A DNA stretch of 64,000 nucleotides. It comes from an uncultured Schlesneria sp. (GTDB taxonomy: Bacteria > Planctomycetota > Planctomycetia > Planctomycetales > Planctomycetaceae). Each line of letters begins with the position of its first letter. The stretch's first letter is position 1. The position numbers and the translations under genes are program-made. The stretch covers positions 26,943 through 90,942 of the forward strand of contig CAILLA010000020.1 in NCBI GenBank assembly GCA_903834925.1, given 5' to 3'. Positions 36,968-46,516 of this stretch are shown one piece after another. The notes below the pieces were generated by a model. It was not told where the DNA came from. It did not search any database and was given only the letters and a program-made list of their open reading frames with translations.

Positions 36968-38023
36968 ATGAAACGCATTGATGCTTTTTCGCTGTCCGCG
37001 TGTTTCTGCATGATTTTCATCGCGTCCACATGGGGCGATTCTTCTGCAGCCGAAGCGGTGACTCTAGAAAACGTCATCGACCCCGGTGAAAACCGTCGTG
37101 ATGAACCAATCTCACAGACATACTCCTGGGATAAAGCGGTCACATTTCTGGATTCTGCGGCGTTAAGCTGGCAGAAGCAAAGGAAGTGCTTTACATGCCA
37201 CACGAACTACGCTCATCTCTATGCTCTTCCTGCGACGGCCACGAAAGAGACTGCTGGGACCGAGGTCCGAAAGTTTGCGGAAGAGTTGATCACGCAGCGT
37301 TGGGAAGAGAAAGGGCCTCGCTGGGACGCCGAAGTCGTAGCGACCGGTGCGGCGCTGGCATTCAATGATGCCGCGACCACAGGGCATTTGCATCCACTGA
37401 CATGCAAAGCTCTCGATCGCATGTTTACGCTTCAGCGTGAGGATGGCGGGTTTACCTGGATCAAGTGCGATTGGCCTCCGATGGAATCAGACGATCATTA
37501 CGGAGCGACACTGGCTGCGATCGCGATCGGGGTTGCTCCGGATGGGTACTCCAAAACCGAAATGGCTGAACGTGGGATGGCCAGGTTACGCGACTACTTT
37601 AAAAAGAACCCCGGTCCAACGTTGCACCATCGGGCGATGATCCTTTGGGGCGATTCTTACGTTGGAGGGATCTTGTCTGCTGAGGAAAAGCAGCAGGTCC
37701 TTTCGCAGCTGAAGGCCCTGCAAAAGCCGGATGGTGGCTGGGGACTTGCGACTTTGGGTGATTGGAAACGTGCCGATGGACAGCCGCAAGACATCGAAAG
37801 CAGCGATGGGTATGGAACGGGTTTCGCCCTGTATATATTGCGTCGCGGTGGTGTTTCGGCAACCGATCCCGATATTCAAAAAGGGGTTACGTGGTTGAAA
37901 ACACATCAACGCGAGAGCGGTCGCTGGTTTACCAGGTCGCTTCACAAGGACAGCATGCATTATATCACTCATGCAGGGTCTGCGTTCGCAGTGATGGCCC
38001 TGCGGGAATGTGAGCAGAAATAA
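36968..38023 (+). CDS. Secreted alpha/alpha-toroid (squalene cyclase/prenyltransferase-like) protein with CxxCH motif
   Basis: A 351-residue exported protein. The signal peptide reaches about residue 28. A haem-type motif CFTCHTNYAHLYALPA follows near residue 76. The rest has QW-like and toroid repeats: LQREDGGFTWIKCDWPP, LQKPDGGWGLATLGDW, and GVTWLKTHQRESGRWFTRS, as in squalene cyclases and prenyltransferase beta subunits. The usual cyclase DxDD acid motif is not visible, so cyclase activity is doubtful; a haem-bearing scaffold or enzyme acting with the cytochrome-like proteins of this lineage is more likely. It overlaps the next gene's open frame by 14 bases at most. Confidence 0.8.
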   Translation: MKRIDAFSLSACFCMIFIASTWGDSSAAEAVTLENVIDPGENRRDEPISQTYSWDKAVTFLDSAALSWQKQRKCFTCHTNYAHLYALPATATKETAGTEVRKFAEELITQRWEEKGPRWDAEVVATGAALAFNDAATTGHLHPLTCKALDRMFTLQREDGGFTWIKCDWPPMESDDHYGATLAAIAIGVAPDGYSKTEMAERGMARLRDYFKKNPGPTLHHRAMILWGDSYVGGILSAEEKQQVLSQLKALQKPDGGWGLATLGDWKRADGQPQDIESSDGYGTGFALYILRRGGVSATDPDIQKGVTWLKTHQRESGRWFTRSLHKDSMHYITHAGSAFAVMALRECEQK

Positions 38024-38048
38024 CGATTTCAAGCTTGAGGAATTCGAA

Positions 38049-38915
38049 TTGTCACATCTGATGTTACTCGCAAGCTTGATCGTGACGGGGGCCGATCCGC
38101 TGCCGACAGGAAAGTCGCTGGTGGAAGTTCGTTTCGGCGAAGTCCCTATGAAACTGTATACCTATAAGCCGAAAGATTTTTCGGATGGACCAGTGATCAT
38201 GGTGTTTCACGGTGTCTTGAGAAACGCCGAAGAGTATCGCGATGATTCCGTTGAGATGAGCGAGCGGTTTCGAGCATTGATCGTGGCTCCATTATTCGAC
38301 GAAGCCACGTTTCCCAAACCGAAATATCAATTCGGCGGAATTCTGAAAAACGGCAAGGCGACTCCAAGTGATGAATGGACGGGCGAGTATGTAAATCGAA
38401 TCGTTAAAGAGATTCGGCGTCGCGAAGGTCGACCTGAGATGCCGTTGTATTTGATCGGTCATTCGGGTGGTGGCCAGTTCGTCATTCGGACGTCGGCATT
38501 TGTCGGGACGGATGCCAAACGAATTGTTGCGGCCAATCCGGGAACCCATTTGTTCCCAACCCGGACGGCGGATTTTCCGTTTGGGTTCAGGGGACTTCCG
38601 GACGAACTACAAACGGATGTGCGGTTGAAGTCGTATCTGGCCCAGCCATTGACGATCTATCTCGGCACGAAAGATATTGAACGGGACGAGTATCTGGATG
38701 TGACAGATCCAGCAGAATTACAGGGAAAAACCCGTTTTGAACGTGGTCAAAACGCATTTTCTGCAGGCAAAAAATTTGCCGAGGAACGCCAATGGCCTTT
38801 TGGTTGGAAGCTGGTGATTGCACCTGACATCGAACATGATCATACGAAAATGTTCAATCACTCGCGTTGTGCCGAAGCGTTAGAAATTGCGGAACCGAGA
38901 CGGGCCCGTCCGTGA
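38049..38915 (+). CDS. Alpha/beta-hydrolase (polyhydroxybutyrate-depolymerase/esterase-like)
   Basis: A 288-residue protein with nucleophile elbow GHSGGG (Ser near 135), oxyanion segment VFHGVLRNAEEYRDD, and a C-terminal IEHDHTKMF segment carrying the likely catalytic His; Asp near 205 in the LGTKDIERDE segment. The start is chosen at TTG 38049 because GAGG lies seven bases upstream and the first residues (MSHLMLLASLIVTGADP) resemble a signal peptide. An ATG at 38010 would overlap the toroid gene and add a hydrophilic tail. The substrate is not evident; the family often hydrolyses polyesters or acyl esters. Probably co-transcribed with the toroid gene, 25 bp upstream. Confidence 0.75.
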   Translation: MSHLMLLASLIVTGADPLPTGKSLVEVRFGEVPMKLYTYKPKDFSDGPVIMVFHGVLRNAEEYRDDSVEMSERFRALIVAPLFDEATFPKPKYQFGGILKNGKATPSDEWTGEYVNRIVKEIRRREGRPEMPLYLIGHSGGGQFVIRTSAFVGTDAKRIVAANPGTHLFPTRTADFPFGFRGLPDELQTDVRLKSYLAQPLTIYLGTKDIERDEYLDVTDPAELQGKTRFERGQNAFSAGKKFAEERQWPFGWKLVIAPDIEHDHTKMFNHSRCAEALEIAEPRRARP

Positions 38916-38954
38916 TCTCAGGTAAGCTCAATCGTATTTTGCTAAAGATGTTGA

Positions 38955-40214
38955 ATGCTGCCCCCTAACCGAACCACGACAGAATCGAATCGTTCGTCGA
39001 CTCCACCAAAGCCGACTCGCGTCAAGCCGGGCGAGTCGATTGATTCGGGGAAGGGGCGAATCTTCCCCTGCGATCGGTGTGGGGCGGACTTGATCTTTTC
39101 GGTTGGGCAACAAAGTTTGCAATGCCCTTACTGTTCGGCGGTCAAGCAGATCGAACCGCCGAAGGACGTTCCGATCGTTGAACGAGACTATCTCAAAATG
39201 ATCGAGCGGCTGGAAAGGCTGCGGGAAAAGGCGGGTCAGGATGACGAATCATCGTCGACGCAACATGCAATTCGCTGTTCTGGCTGCGGAGCCGATGTGA
39301 TCTTTCAGGGGACGCTAACCAGCAGCCAGTGTCCGTATTGCGCATCACCACTTCAACGAGACAATATCCACGACTCGGTGACTCGAATCCCGGTCGATGG
39401 TGTATTGCCCTTTTTGGTTCCACAAACTCGTGCTGCCGAGAATTTGCGAGCGTGGGTCAAGTCACTCTGGTGGGCACCGAATGACTTTTTGAAACAAGGT
39501 GTGAACGGCAAGTTTAACGGCGTGTATATGCCGTATTTCACGTATGACGCTCTGACCTATACTCGTTACGCTGGCCAAAGAGGCGATACATATCTGGTTA
39601 CCGTTGGTGAAGGAAACAACCGCCGAACGGAACAACGTGTTCGTTGGACCTACCGCGACGGAGCGTTTCAGCGATTCTTCGATGATGTTACGATCATTGC
39701 AGCCACAAAACAGCATATTGACCTGGTCGAAGCACTCGAACCGTGGCCTCTTGAACGAATGCTGCCATTCACGCCAGAAGTTCTCGCCGGGTTTTTCTCG
39801 CGGACCTATGACGTTGATCTGGAAGATGGATTTCGTAACGCACGTCAACGCGTCGAATCGATGTTGTCGATCGAGGTTCGGCAACGCATTGGCGGAGACG
39901 TTCAGCAAGTCCATTCGCAACAGACGAATTACTCTGATATTAAGTTTAAGCATATCCTGTTGCCTGTCTGGCTCTTGGCGTACCGATATCGGGACAAGAC
40001 CTACCAGATCATGATGAACGCAGCGACCGGGGAAGTGTCAGGGCACAGGCCCTACAGCTGGGTTAAGATCAGTTTTGCTGTGATTCTGTCCGCGATTTTG
40101 ATTGTGACCTTCTGGGCTGTTTCAAGTAGCCAGGGCGGTGTTCGGTTTGTTTCAGACGATGAAGTTCAATGGATCGACCAGCCCAATGCGACCCGGTGGA
40201 TTCGTATTCCATAG
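38955..40214 (+). CDS. Double zinc-ribbon membrane-associated protein
   Basis: A 419-residue protein. Two zinc ribbons occur: CDRCGADL with CPYC (about 36-60) and CSGCGADV with CPYC (about 111-135). They resemble TFIIB/primosomal-type ribbons and are shared by a conserved bacterial family of unknown function. The middle part (about 150-350) is soluble and contains YMPYFTYDALTYTRYAGQRG. A single transmembrane helix (about 372-392, ISFAVILSAILIVTFWAV) and a short tail follow. The topology suggests a cytosolic sensor part anchored to the membrane; no catalytic motif is seen. The start ATG 38955 has no strong ribosome-binding site. Confidence 0.7.
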   Translation: MLPPNRTTTESNRSSTPPKPTRVKPGESIDSGKGRIFPCDRCGADLIFSVGQQSLQCPYCSAVKQIEPPKDVPIVERDYLKMIERLERLREKAGQDDESSSTQHAIRCSGCGADVIFQGTLTSSQCPYCASPLQRDNIHDSVTRIPVDGVLPFLVPQTRAAENLRAWVKSLWWAPNDFLKQGVNGKFNGVYMPYFTYDALTYTRYAGQRGDTYLVTVGEGNNRRTEQRVRWTYRDGAFQRFFDDVTIIAATKQHIDLVEALEPWPLERMLPFTPEVLAGFFSRTYDVDLEDGFRNARQRVESMLSIEVRQRIGGDVQQVHSQQTNYSDIKFKHILLPVWLLAYRYRDKTYQIMMNAATGEVSGHRPYSWVKISFAVILSAILIVTFWAVSSSQGGVRFVSDDEVQWIDQPNATRWIRIP

Positions 40215-40340
40215 CAGCGAAGGGACTTGCAGCTTGTTATTCGGGCGTATGTGTCTCAACTGGTAGGGCAAAATCAACTCTTTTCCATAGTTTTACAGAA
40301 CCCGAAAAAGAGAATCAGCAATCGTTGTTTCGCTAGTCAG

Positions 40341-40369
40341 TTGACGGAAGCGACGCGACTTGCCATTAT
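40341..40369 (+). promoter_or_regulatory. Candidate sigma-70-type promoter of rpsD
   Basis: TTGACG at 40341-40346 and CATTAT at 40364-40369 with 17-base spacing lie about 68 bp before the rpsD start codon. No other gene precedes in this 220-bp gap. Consensus reading only. Confidence 0.45.
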
Positions 40370-40436
40370 TCCCCTCTTCGATTTGGTTTTGAGTTTTTGT
40401 GGGTAGGCGCAGGTCGACTGCACGGGAGTGATTTGC

Positions 40437-41048
40437 ATGGGTCGGTATTCGGGTCCTAAGGGACGAGTCAATCGCCGGTTAGGGGCGTTGGTGTTTGAAA
40501 ACGCCGGAGCTGCGAGGGCATTGGAAAAGCGACCGAATCCTCCAGGGATGGCAGAGCGGCGTCGTAAATTGTCTACCTATGGTATGGCATTGGCCGATAA
40601 GCAGAAGATCAAGTATCACTATGGAATGCGCGAAGCGCAGCTTCGTCGATACTTTGCCAAAGCACGTGCCCAAAAGGGTAACACGGGCGACATTTTGCTG
40701 GTGATGTGTGAACGTCGATTGGACAATGTTGTTCGACGAGCAGGCTTCACAGTCACACGGCTGCAAGCTCGGCAAGGGATTGTCCATCGCCACTTCCAGT
40801 TGAATGGTAAAACCATCGACAAGCCCTCGATTTTCGTGGGTCCTGGCGACGTGATCACGCTGCGTAACCGACCAAACGTCAAGAAGTTATATCGCGAGAT
40901 CGTCGACAGCTCGTCACGACAGCCAGTCGACTGGGTTTCGTTCGATGCCAAGGATCTTGAAGCACGAGTTCAGGCGTTGCCAACGCCAGGTGATGCGACA
41001 GTTCCGCCGATTGAAATCGGTCGAGTCATCGCTTTCATGTCTCGCTGA
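40437..41048 (+). CDS. rpsD: 30S ribosomal protein S4
   Basis: A 203-residue protein starting MGRYSGPKGRVNRRLG, the form of S4 found in planctomycetes. The S4 RNA-binding domain is clear (MCERRLDNVVRRAGF, then QARQGIVHRHFQLNG and PGDVITLR). S4 binds 16S rRNA early in 30S assembly and in many bacteria represses its own operon. Here it stands alone, with its own promoter and terminator, outside the alpha operon. ATG 40437 has GGGAG upstream; an upstream in-frame ATG at 40428 is less likely. No Cys-type zinc motif is present. Confidence 0.97.
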   Translation: MGRYSGPKGRVNRRLGALVFENAGAARALEKRPNPPGMAERRRKLSTYGMALADKQKIKYHYGMREAQLRRYFAKARAQKGNTGDILLVMCERRLDNVVRRAGFTVTRLQARQGIVHRHFQLNGKTIDKPSIFVGPGDVITLRNRPNVKKLYREIVDSSSRQPVDWVSFDAKDLEARVQALPTPGDATVPPIEIGRVIAFMSR

Positions 41049-41121
41049 TCTGTGCTGATCGTTAGCTTAGAGCAACCGAATCACATTGTGATTCACTTTC
41101 GAATCTGATGATGAAATAAGA

Positions 41122-41160
41122 AGAGGTGTCTTCCAGCTTTGGAAGACACCTCTTTTCTTT
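41122..41160 (+). terminator. Rho-independent terminator after rpsD
   Basis: AGAGGTGTCTTCC and GGAAGACACCTCT form a perfect 13-base-pair stem with a six-base loop, followed by TTTCTTT. It also faces the stop of the SPFH gene (41177), so it may serve both strands. Confidence 0.9.
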
Positions 41161-41176
41161 CTAATGCGTAACCCCT

Positions 41177-43579
41177 TTACGTCGTTGTTGCTGACGACGA
41201 TGTGTCTCCGGCTGGCTCATGAAGACTGCTTGTACTTTCCTTAATCATCTGATTCATCAAGTCTTGAATCTCTGGCTGGTCGAATCCCGAGTTCGGCGAA
41301 AATCCAGAACGCTCGGCGACAAGCAGGTTGATTAGTGTTCCCAACATGCCCTGTCCGGCGGTCCCGTTTCCGCCAGACTCGCTGGTTGTTGTAAACAACC
41401 GTTCGGGGACCAGCGGCTGCTGGGATTGAGCAAGCTCACGTGCTGCAAACGTCAATGCAAACAGCCTTGGGTCGCCGTAAGACGAGATCTTTCGTTGTAA
41501 AACGGATGCTTCTGCAAGTCCTTCCTGCAAGATCCGCTGCGCTTCACCACGTCCAGTCAGCCGGTTGCGCTGACTTTCGGCTTCGGCCAACAGGCCCACT
41601 TGTTCGGCATGTCTTCGGGCGCGAGCGACTTCCGCATCCCCTTCGCATTCGGCCATTTGGACCTTGAGTCTTGTGTTTGTCAGTTCCGTCTGTGCCTGCA
41701 TGATTGTTCGATCATTCTGGCGTTTTGCCAGTGCGAGTTCTGCGTCCCCTTTACTTTCGGCAATCTGAACTTGAAGCTTTGCATTGGTCATTGATGTCTG
41801 CATTTCTGCCTGGGCTTTCGCTTCATTGAGTGAGCGCAGCTTATCGTTCGCTTCGCGTTGTCGTTCGTAAGTCTCAAGCTGTTCAATCGAAAGTTGCCTC
41901 AATCGAAGCTGTTCGAGTAGTGATTCAATCTTTCCATTCGCCTCCGCGGTGTCAGGTTTGCCGATCAGTACGTCGACGCATTCAATATCGAATTCATGGA
42001 AACGTCGACGAAGTTCTGACTGAGCTTCCCGCTGGATCACATCACGGTCGTGAAGCAGTTCCAGCATCGTTTTCCGATGGGCGATGTCTCGAAAATAGGC
42101 TGACAATAATGGGTCTAGTGTTTGCGTAATCAGCTTTTTTACATCTCCAAACCGCTGGATCACACTGGGGGCACGCTGGTAATCGATATGGACGACAACA
42201 GAAAGTGGCAACCTGGGTTCGTAGGCATCACGCGTAACCAGGTCAATGCTTTTGAGGTTTTCGTCATAAAGATGGCTCTCGGTTCGTCCGGTAATCCAGT
42301 GCAGGACGAAATTTGTTGTCGGTACGAGGACAATATTTCCTGCGTATGTATTGAAGGCATATTTTCCCGGCCCCAGCGGCCGTTCCCAAACCCCTCGTTC
42401 TCCTTCAGCGACTTGTTCTCCGTGACGAAACGCGTCGCCCGATAGATCCCGTCCCGTGGTTCCATAATAGCTGACAACCACACCGACATGGCCGATCGGC
42501 ACAACCGTTTTCGGAATCGTTTCGACCGTTGCGAACCATCGATTAATGAAGTAGGTGCCGTCTGTGAGCGCCTGGTATTGACGACCACGCCGACCGCCAG
42601 CGGCAAGAAATGCTTCCGGGTCCTGGAAGTTATTGTGTTCATGACTCGAATTCTGTGCGGGGCTAGTACCCGCATTCGGGGCCAAAATGGACGCCGCAGG
42701 GCCAACAGGTGGAGCAATCAATTCGCCCGGTCGCAGTGATGGTCCGTCGTGAATTGTGACAATTCCGATCGTATCATCGACTGAAGTCCCCTCCGGCGAG
42801 ATTGAGTCAACGACAATGCTATGGCCACCAATGACGATTGGTTGAAAGCCGTTGACCGCAAGTAATTCTTCTTGCCATTCACTGACCGCCTTTTGTTCAC
42901 GCGGCTCTTGTGCCTGAGACAGGGAAAAGACTTCATTGGCAGTCACAACTACAAAAAGAGCCGGGTTGATCGCGTAGACACCTTCACGCAGGATCGCGCG
43001 TTGTCGACCACGTTGTCCTCGCGGAGAATCATGCTCAGTTTTCGTCACGAGTGCTGTTTGGCCGTCACTTCCAAGTTCGACCGCCTTGTAGGTCGAAGTC
43101 ACGACTGACGATGGATCAAGAAACGCGGAAGCGTCTTGAAAGTTGTTGCAGTGAACTACTCTCGCCAATGTCTGGCTGGGAGCTAACGGTTCACCATCGC
43201 GTGCATAGACGTATCCAATTTCGCGTTGTGAAATTGTCACCAACCTTGATCGATGGATGCGATATTGCCATTTCCAAAAGCCAAAATGCAGGCCACCGCG
43301 TAACAATTTTGCCTGGTATCCCGCCTCTTGATTGAGTGCAATAATTCGACCTTCGGCGAGAGAACCTTTTCCCGACCAGAGTTTCTCGACCACGCCAACT
43401 CGGTTGTGAGGGATGTACGTAACGCAAAGCCACGTAAGAAATATCGCCGTCGGAATTCCGATCGCCAGTAACGTCCAGACACTGGCGTTCGTCAACCAAT
43501 TTCCCACATCGTTCAATGTGAGGTCGGAAAAGAGTGCTTCAGCCAATTTTTGCAGAATAGGAACTACCACGATCTTCAT
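41177..43579 (-). CDS. Large SPFH/band 7 membrane protein (flotillin-like)
   Basis: An 800-residue protein. An N-terminal hydrophobic helix (about 34-55) anchors it in the membrane. Around residues 365-560 lies the SPFH/band 7 domain (VPIGHVGVVVSYYG, then LVTRDAYEPRLPLSVVVHID), followed by a long coiled coil (about 570-700) rich in Ala, Glu, Gln and Arg, as in flotillins, with repeats such as AESKGDAELALAKRQ and AECEGDAEVARARRH. The first 340 residues hold a second, degenerate version of the same entry segment (compare GRQRAILREGVYAINP and GRQYQALTDGTYFINR). SPFH proteins form ring-like membrane scaffolds. ATG 43579 follows a perfect GGAGG at 43586-43590. The gene is not in an operon. Confidence 0.85.
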   Translation of the reverse strand: MKIVVVPILQKLAEALFSDLTLNDVGNWLTNASVWTLLAIGIPTAIFLTWLCVTYIPHNRVGVVEKLWSGKGSLAEGRIIALNQEAGYQAKLLRGGLHFGFWKWQYRIHRSRLVTISQREIGYVYARDGEPLAPSQTLARVVHCNNFQDASAFLDPSSVVTSTYKAVELGSDGQTALVTKTEHDSPRGQRGRQRAILREGVYAINPALFVVVTANEVFSLSQAQEPREQKAVSEWQEELLAVNGFQPIVIGGHSIVVDSISPEGTSVDDTIGIVTIHDGPSLRPGELIAPPVGPAASILAPNAGTSPAQNSSHEHNNFQDPEAFLAAGGRRGRQYQALTDGTYFINRWFATVETIPKTVVPIGHVGVVVSYYGTTGRDLSGDAFRHGEQVAEGERGVWERPLGPGKYAFNTYAGNIVLVPTTNFVLHWITGRTESHLYDENLKSIDLVTRDAYEPRLPLSVVVHIDYQRAPSVIQRFGDVKKLITQTLDPLLSAYFRDIAHRKTMLELLHDRDVIQREAQSELRRRFHEFDIECVDVLIGKPDTAEANGKIESLLEQLRLRQLSIEQLETYERQREANDKLRSLNEAKAQAEMQTSMTNAKLQVQIAESKGDAELALAKRQNDRTIMQAQTELTNTRLKVQMAECEGDAEVARARRHAEQVGLLAEAESQRNRLTGRGEAQRILQEGLAEASVLQRKISSYGDPRLFALTFAARELAQSQQPLVPERLFTTTSESGGNGTAGQGMLGTLINLLVAERSGFSPNSGFDQPEIQDLMNQMIKESTSSLHEPAGDTSSSATTT

Positions 43580-43590
43580 GATCAACCTCC

Positions 43591-44153
43591 GTAAAAGGAG
43601 GCGTCCTCAACACTGAATCATCGATTAACGAAATGACATTGAACCTTCTTGCGAAGAACGCCCTGACGTTGAATCAATTTTCGAATGAAAACAGGAGAGC
43701 AGTGCTCAACCCCGTGAATGAGGATGCCTTTCATCAAACGACCGAGAACACGCGTCTCGACCTGCCTGCGAGGTTAGCTGTCGGGCTGGAGCTTGAAAGT
43801 GCTCTGTTGGAGAGGCGATTGTTATCGCTTCACAACTGCGCCCCGAAGGCGGCTCGTTGCTGAGCTGCCAAATCTGGTTCCCCCGCTCTCACGTGTGCAT
43901 GTGAGACTCGGCTTCATCGAAAGTGATCTTAACGGATGACCTGAAGTGGAAGTGATTGAGACGCGAACGGCGTTCCATCGTCGAACGTCCATGCCGGGTA
44001 TTCACTTACGAATTTGTAACTCTGCGGAAAAAAATGAACTAGACAGTTGGTTTTGTGATCCGCGTATGGATGCGTCTTACGGTGCAAATCTCGCTGAGGT
44101 GCTCAATAAAAGCGGGTTTTCATTCTGCACCGCCGATTCACGTCAGGCGCCCG
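43591..44153. other. Intergenic stretch, no gene recognised
   Basis: About 560 bases between the SPFH gene's ribosome-binding site and the J-domain gene's stop. Short frames here lack start sites or motifs. It should hold the SPFH promoter, but I cannot pick one out with confidence. Confidence 0.4.
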
Positions 44154-44903
44154 CTAATCATGCCAGGGCAAATCCTGGAATTGAATGGTTTCATTCCCGG
44201 GCGCGATGGCAGGCGATACTTCCGCCACAACTTTGCACGAACGCTCGCGTCGAAGGAATAATCGCCCCAACCAGCCCAGGCGAGTGTTCCGCACGTTGAT
44301 CCATTCGAGCGACGAAAGTTTGTCGACGATCGTTTGTAGCGTCCGTCGATCGATGTCCGTGCCACTCACATCAACCCATCGCAGGACTTCAAAATCAGCG
44401 AGAAGCTTCATGCTTTCATTTGAGGCTCGACTTCCTGAAATATCGAGTCCCGCTAAATAGACCAGTTTCTGGTCAGACAGGAATTTCAAGAAGTTGTCAC
44501 CGTCCTTCATGTCACGCACATAAATGTGCCTCAAGCGATCTGCCAGGTACGAAAACCCCTCACCCCACGATTTTTCGATCCAATCCAGTCGCTCGATTTC
44601 AACGCGGCCTCCGCGCCGTAGAACTTCCGCGATCACCTCTTCCTGTCGTACGTACTGCTCGACCTGTGCTGCGATCCAGGAACGGCGACTTCCACGATGC
44701 TTTGAGTATTCTATCGCCTGGTCATATGCCTCTTTCAGACGCATGAACTCAGCCGGATCGCCTCCGTGATCGGGATGAGCGACTTTTGCTTTGGCGCGGT
44801 AGGCCGCCTTGATGTCCTCAAGTTCATAAGGGGGCAACAACCCAAGGACCGTCATGTAAGAGGGACGGTCAACATCAAGTTCCCGATTTACGGCGTCTGA
44901 CAT
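44154..44903 (-). CDS. J-domain protein with leucine-rich C-terminal region
   Basis: A 249-residue protein. Residues 14-67 form a J domain (YMTVLGLLPPYELEDIKAAYRAKA...) with the essential HPD motif at 43-45 (AHPDHGGD), so it should stimulate a DnaK-type ATPase. It lacks the G/F-rich and zinc-binding parts of DnaJ, so it is a type III J protein with a dedicated client. The remainder includes leucine-rich-repeat-like units (LVYLAGLDISGSRASNES, LRWVDVSGTDID, LEWINVRNTRLG), perhaps the client-binding part. The gene is isolated on the minus strand, and function beyond co-chaperone is unknown. Confidence 0.82.
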   Translation of the reverse strand: MSDAVNRELDVDRPSYMTVLGLLPPYELEDIKAAYRAKAKVAHPDHGGDPAEFMRLKEAYDQAIEYSKHRGSRRSWIAAQVEQYVRQEEVIAEVLRRGGRVEIERLDWIEKSWGEGFSYLADRLRHIYVRDMKDGDNFLKFLSDQKLVYLAGLDISGSRASNESMKLLADFEVLRWVDVSGTDIDRRTLQTIVDKLSSLEWINVRNTRLGWLGRLFLRRERSCKVVAEVSPAIAPGNETIQFQDLPWHD

Positions 44904-45140
44904 TCAGGAAGTTCTTTGTAAAAGGGATTCGAGCAGCTGATGTAAAATTGGCCGTTTCGGATCTTGGGCGTGCGATTCATAACAATGTCAAAATGGATTG
45001 CCAAGAGCCTTCATTGAACATTGCTCTTCGTATCCTTCACGAAACGGATATTTCCGTGTAGTCTGTTCTGCATATCCCAAGTCAACAAATAACCTGCGTC
45101 CAGGCATTCACTGTCATCTTCTTGAGAAGGATTTCGGCAT

Positions 45141-46511
45141 ATGTCAACATTTCAACATGCAACTCGTCGTCAGTTCCTGAAGGGGATCGCCGCTACGGGA
45201 ACTGCAAGCATTCTAATGCCATCGTCCAACAGGGCATTCGGATTCCAGTCAACGAGTGAGCGGCCTGTGTTTGCAACAATCGGCCTGCGAAATCAAGGCT
45301 GGTCCATCACCAGCAAGTCGTTCGGCTTTGCCGACTTTGCGGCTCTGGCTGATGTCGACGCCAATGTCCTGGCAGACAACGTCCAGAAGGTCGAAAAGCA
45401 TCAGGGAAAGAAGCCTGATGCCTACAAAGACTATCGCAAGATTCTGGACCGCAAAGACATTGATGCCGTCATGATCGCCACACCCGACCACTGGCACACA
45501 AAGATTGCCGTCGAGGCCATGCTGGCAGGCAAAGACGTCTACTGTGAAAAGCCGCTCACATTGACTATCGACGAAGGAAAGCTGATCGAAAAGATCGTGA
45601 AAAAGACCGGCCGAGTCTTTCAAGTCGGCACGATGCAGCGAACGGAAATTGACCAGCGTTTTCTGAAAGCAATCGCTCTCATAAAAGACGGTCGCATCGG
45701 CACAGTCAAAAAAGTGACGTGCGGCATCGATCGAATGGAGGGTTCGCCCGTCATTCCTATGGTGCTGATTCCCGAGCAACTTGATTGGGACTTCTGGCTG
45801 GGGCCTGCTCCCAGTGTCCCATATCGGTCTCTGCCGGAAATGCGAACAGGCTACGGTGGCGGAGTGCCGCTCTACAGCAATTGCCACTATTCGTTCCGAA
45901 ACTGGCACGAGTATTCTGGCGGAAAGCTCACCGACTGGGGGGCCCATCACGTCGACATTGCCTGTTGGGCATTGGGTGCCACCGAAACGGGGCCGAGTCG
46001 AGTCGCGCCAGGCGAATACACATTGCCGGTCGAATACAAGGATGGCAATCCGACGGTCAGCGATCAGTACAATGCAGCGACCCGATTCACCATTAACGTC
46101 GACATGCCCAATGGCGTTGAGATGATCATCACGAGCGAAGGAGACAACGGAATCCTGTTCGATGGAACAGAAGGGCGAATCTTCGTCAACCGTGGAAAAC
46201 TGACCGGCAAGCCAGTGGACGACCTGAAAGACAAACCATTGCCGGAAGGGGCCATCGAAAAAATCTATGGCGGCAAGGTGAGCGCGAATCATACTGCCAA
46301 CTTCATCGAAGGGATGAAAGCTCGGAAGCAGCCGATTTCTGACGTCTGGTCGCATAACCGAATGCTGGAAATCTGCCACCTTTCAAATATCGCCATGCGT
46401 CTGGGCCGCGAAGTCAAGTGGGACCCGGTGAAGCGGGAAATCATCGGCGACGCTCAGGCCAATTCGTTCCTTTCGCGAGAAAATCGCAAAGGGTTCGAGA
46501 TCAATATGTAG
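45141..46511 (+). CDS. TAT-exported Gfo/Idh/MocA-family oxidoreductase
   Basis: A 456-residue protein. The N-terminus has a twin-arginine signal (TRRQFLKGIAATGTASIL), so the folded enzyme with its cofactor is exported. The Rossmann part has a degenerate glycine motif (FATIGLRNQG), followed by DVDANVLA and VMIATPDHWH. EKPLTLTIDEG is the conserved EKP motif with the catalytic Lys. The C-terminal domain has WGAHHVDIACWALG with the likely His pair. Related planctomycete proteins are thought to act on sugars or cyclitols in the periplasm with tightly held NAD(P). The substrate is unknown. It is convergent with the membrane-protein gene. Confidence 0.9.
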   Translation: MSTFQHATRRQFLKGIAATGTASILMPSSNRAFGFQSTSERPVFATIGLRNQGWSITSKSFGFADFAALADVDANVLADNVQKVEKHQGKKPDAYKDYRKILDRKDIDAVMIATPDHWHTKIAVEAMLAGKDVYCEKPLTLTIDEGKLIEKIVKKTGRVFQVGTMQRTEIDQRFLKAIALIKDGRIGTVKKVTCGIDRMEGSPVIPMVLIPEQLDWDFWLGPAPSVPYRSLPEMRTGYGGGVPLYSNCHYSFRNWHEYSGGKLTDWGAHHVDIACWALGATETGPSRVAPGEYTLPVEYKDGNPTVSDQYNAATRFTINVDMPNGVEMIITSEGDNGILFDGTEGRIFVNRGKLTGKPVDDLKDKPLPEGAIEKIYGGKVSANHTANFIEGMKARKQPISDVWSHNRMLEICHLSNIAMRLGREVKWDPVKREIIGDAQANSFLSRENRKGFEINM

Positions 46512-46516
46512 TATTT

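Noticed and set aside
45249..46379. A 376-residue frame antisense to the oxidoreductase gene
   Set aside because: Shadow frame with unnatural His/Cys-rich composition; no start site.
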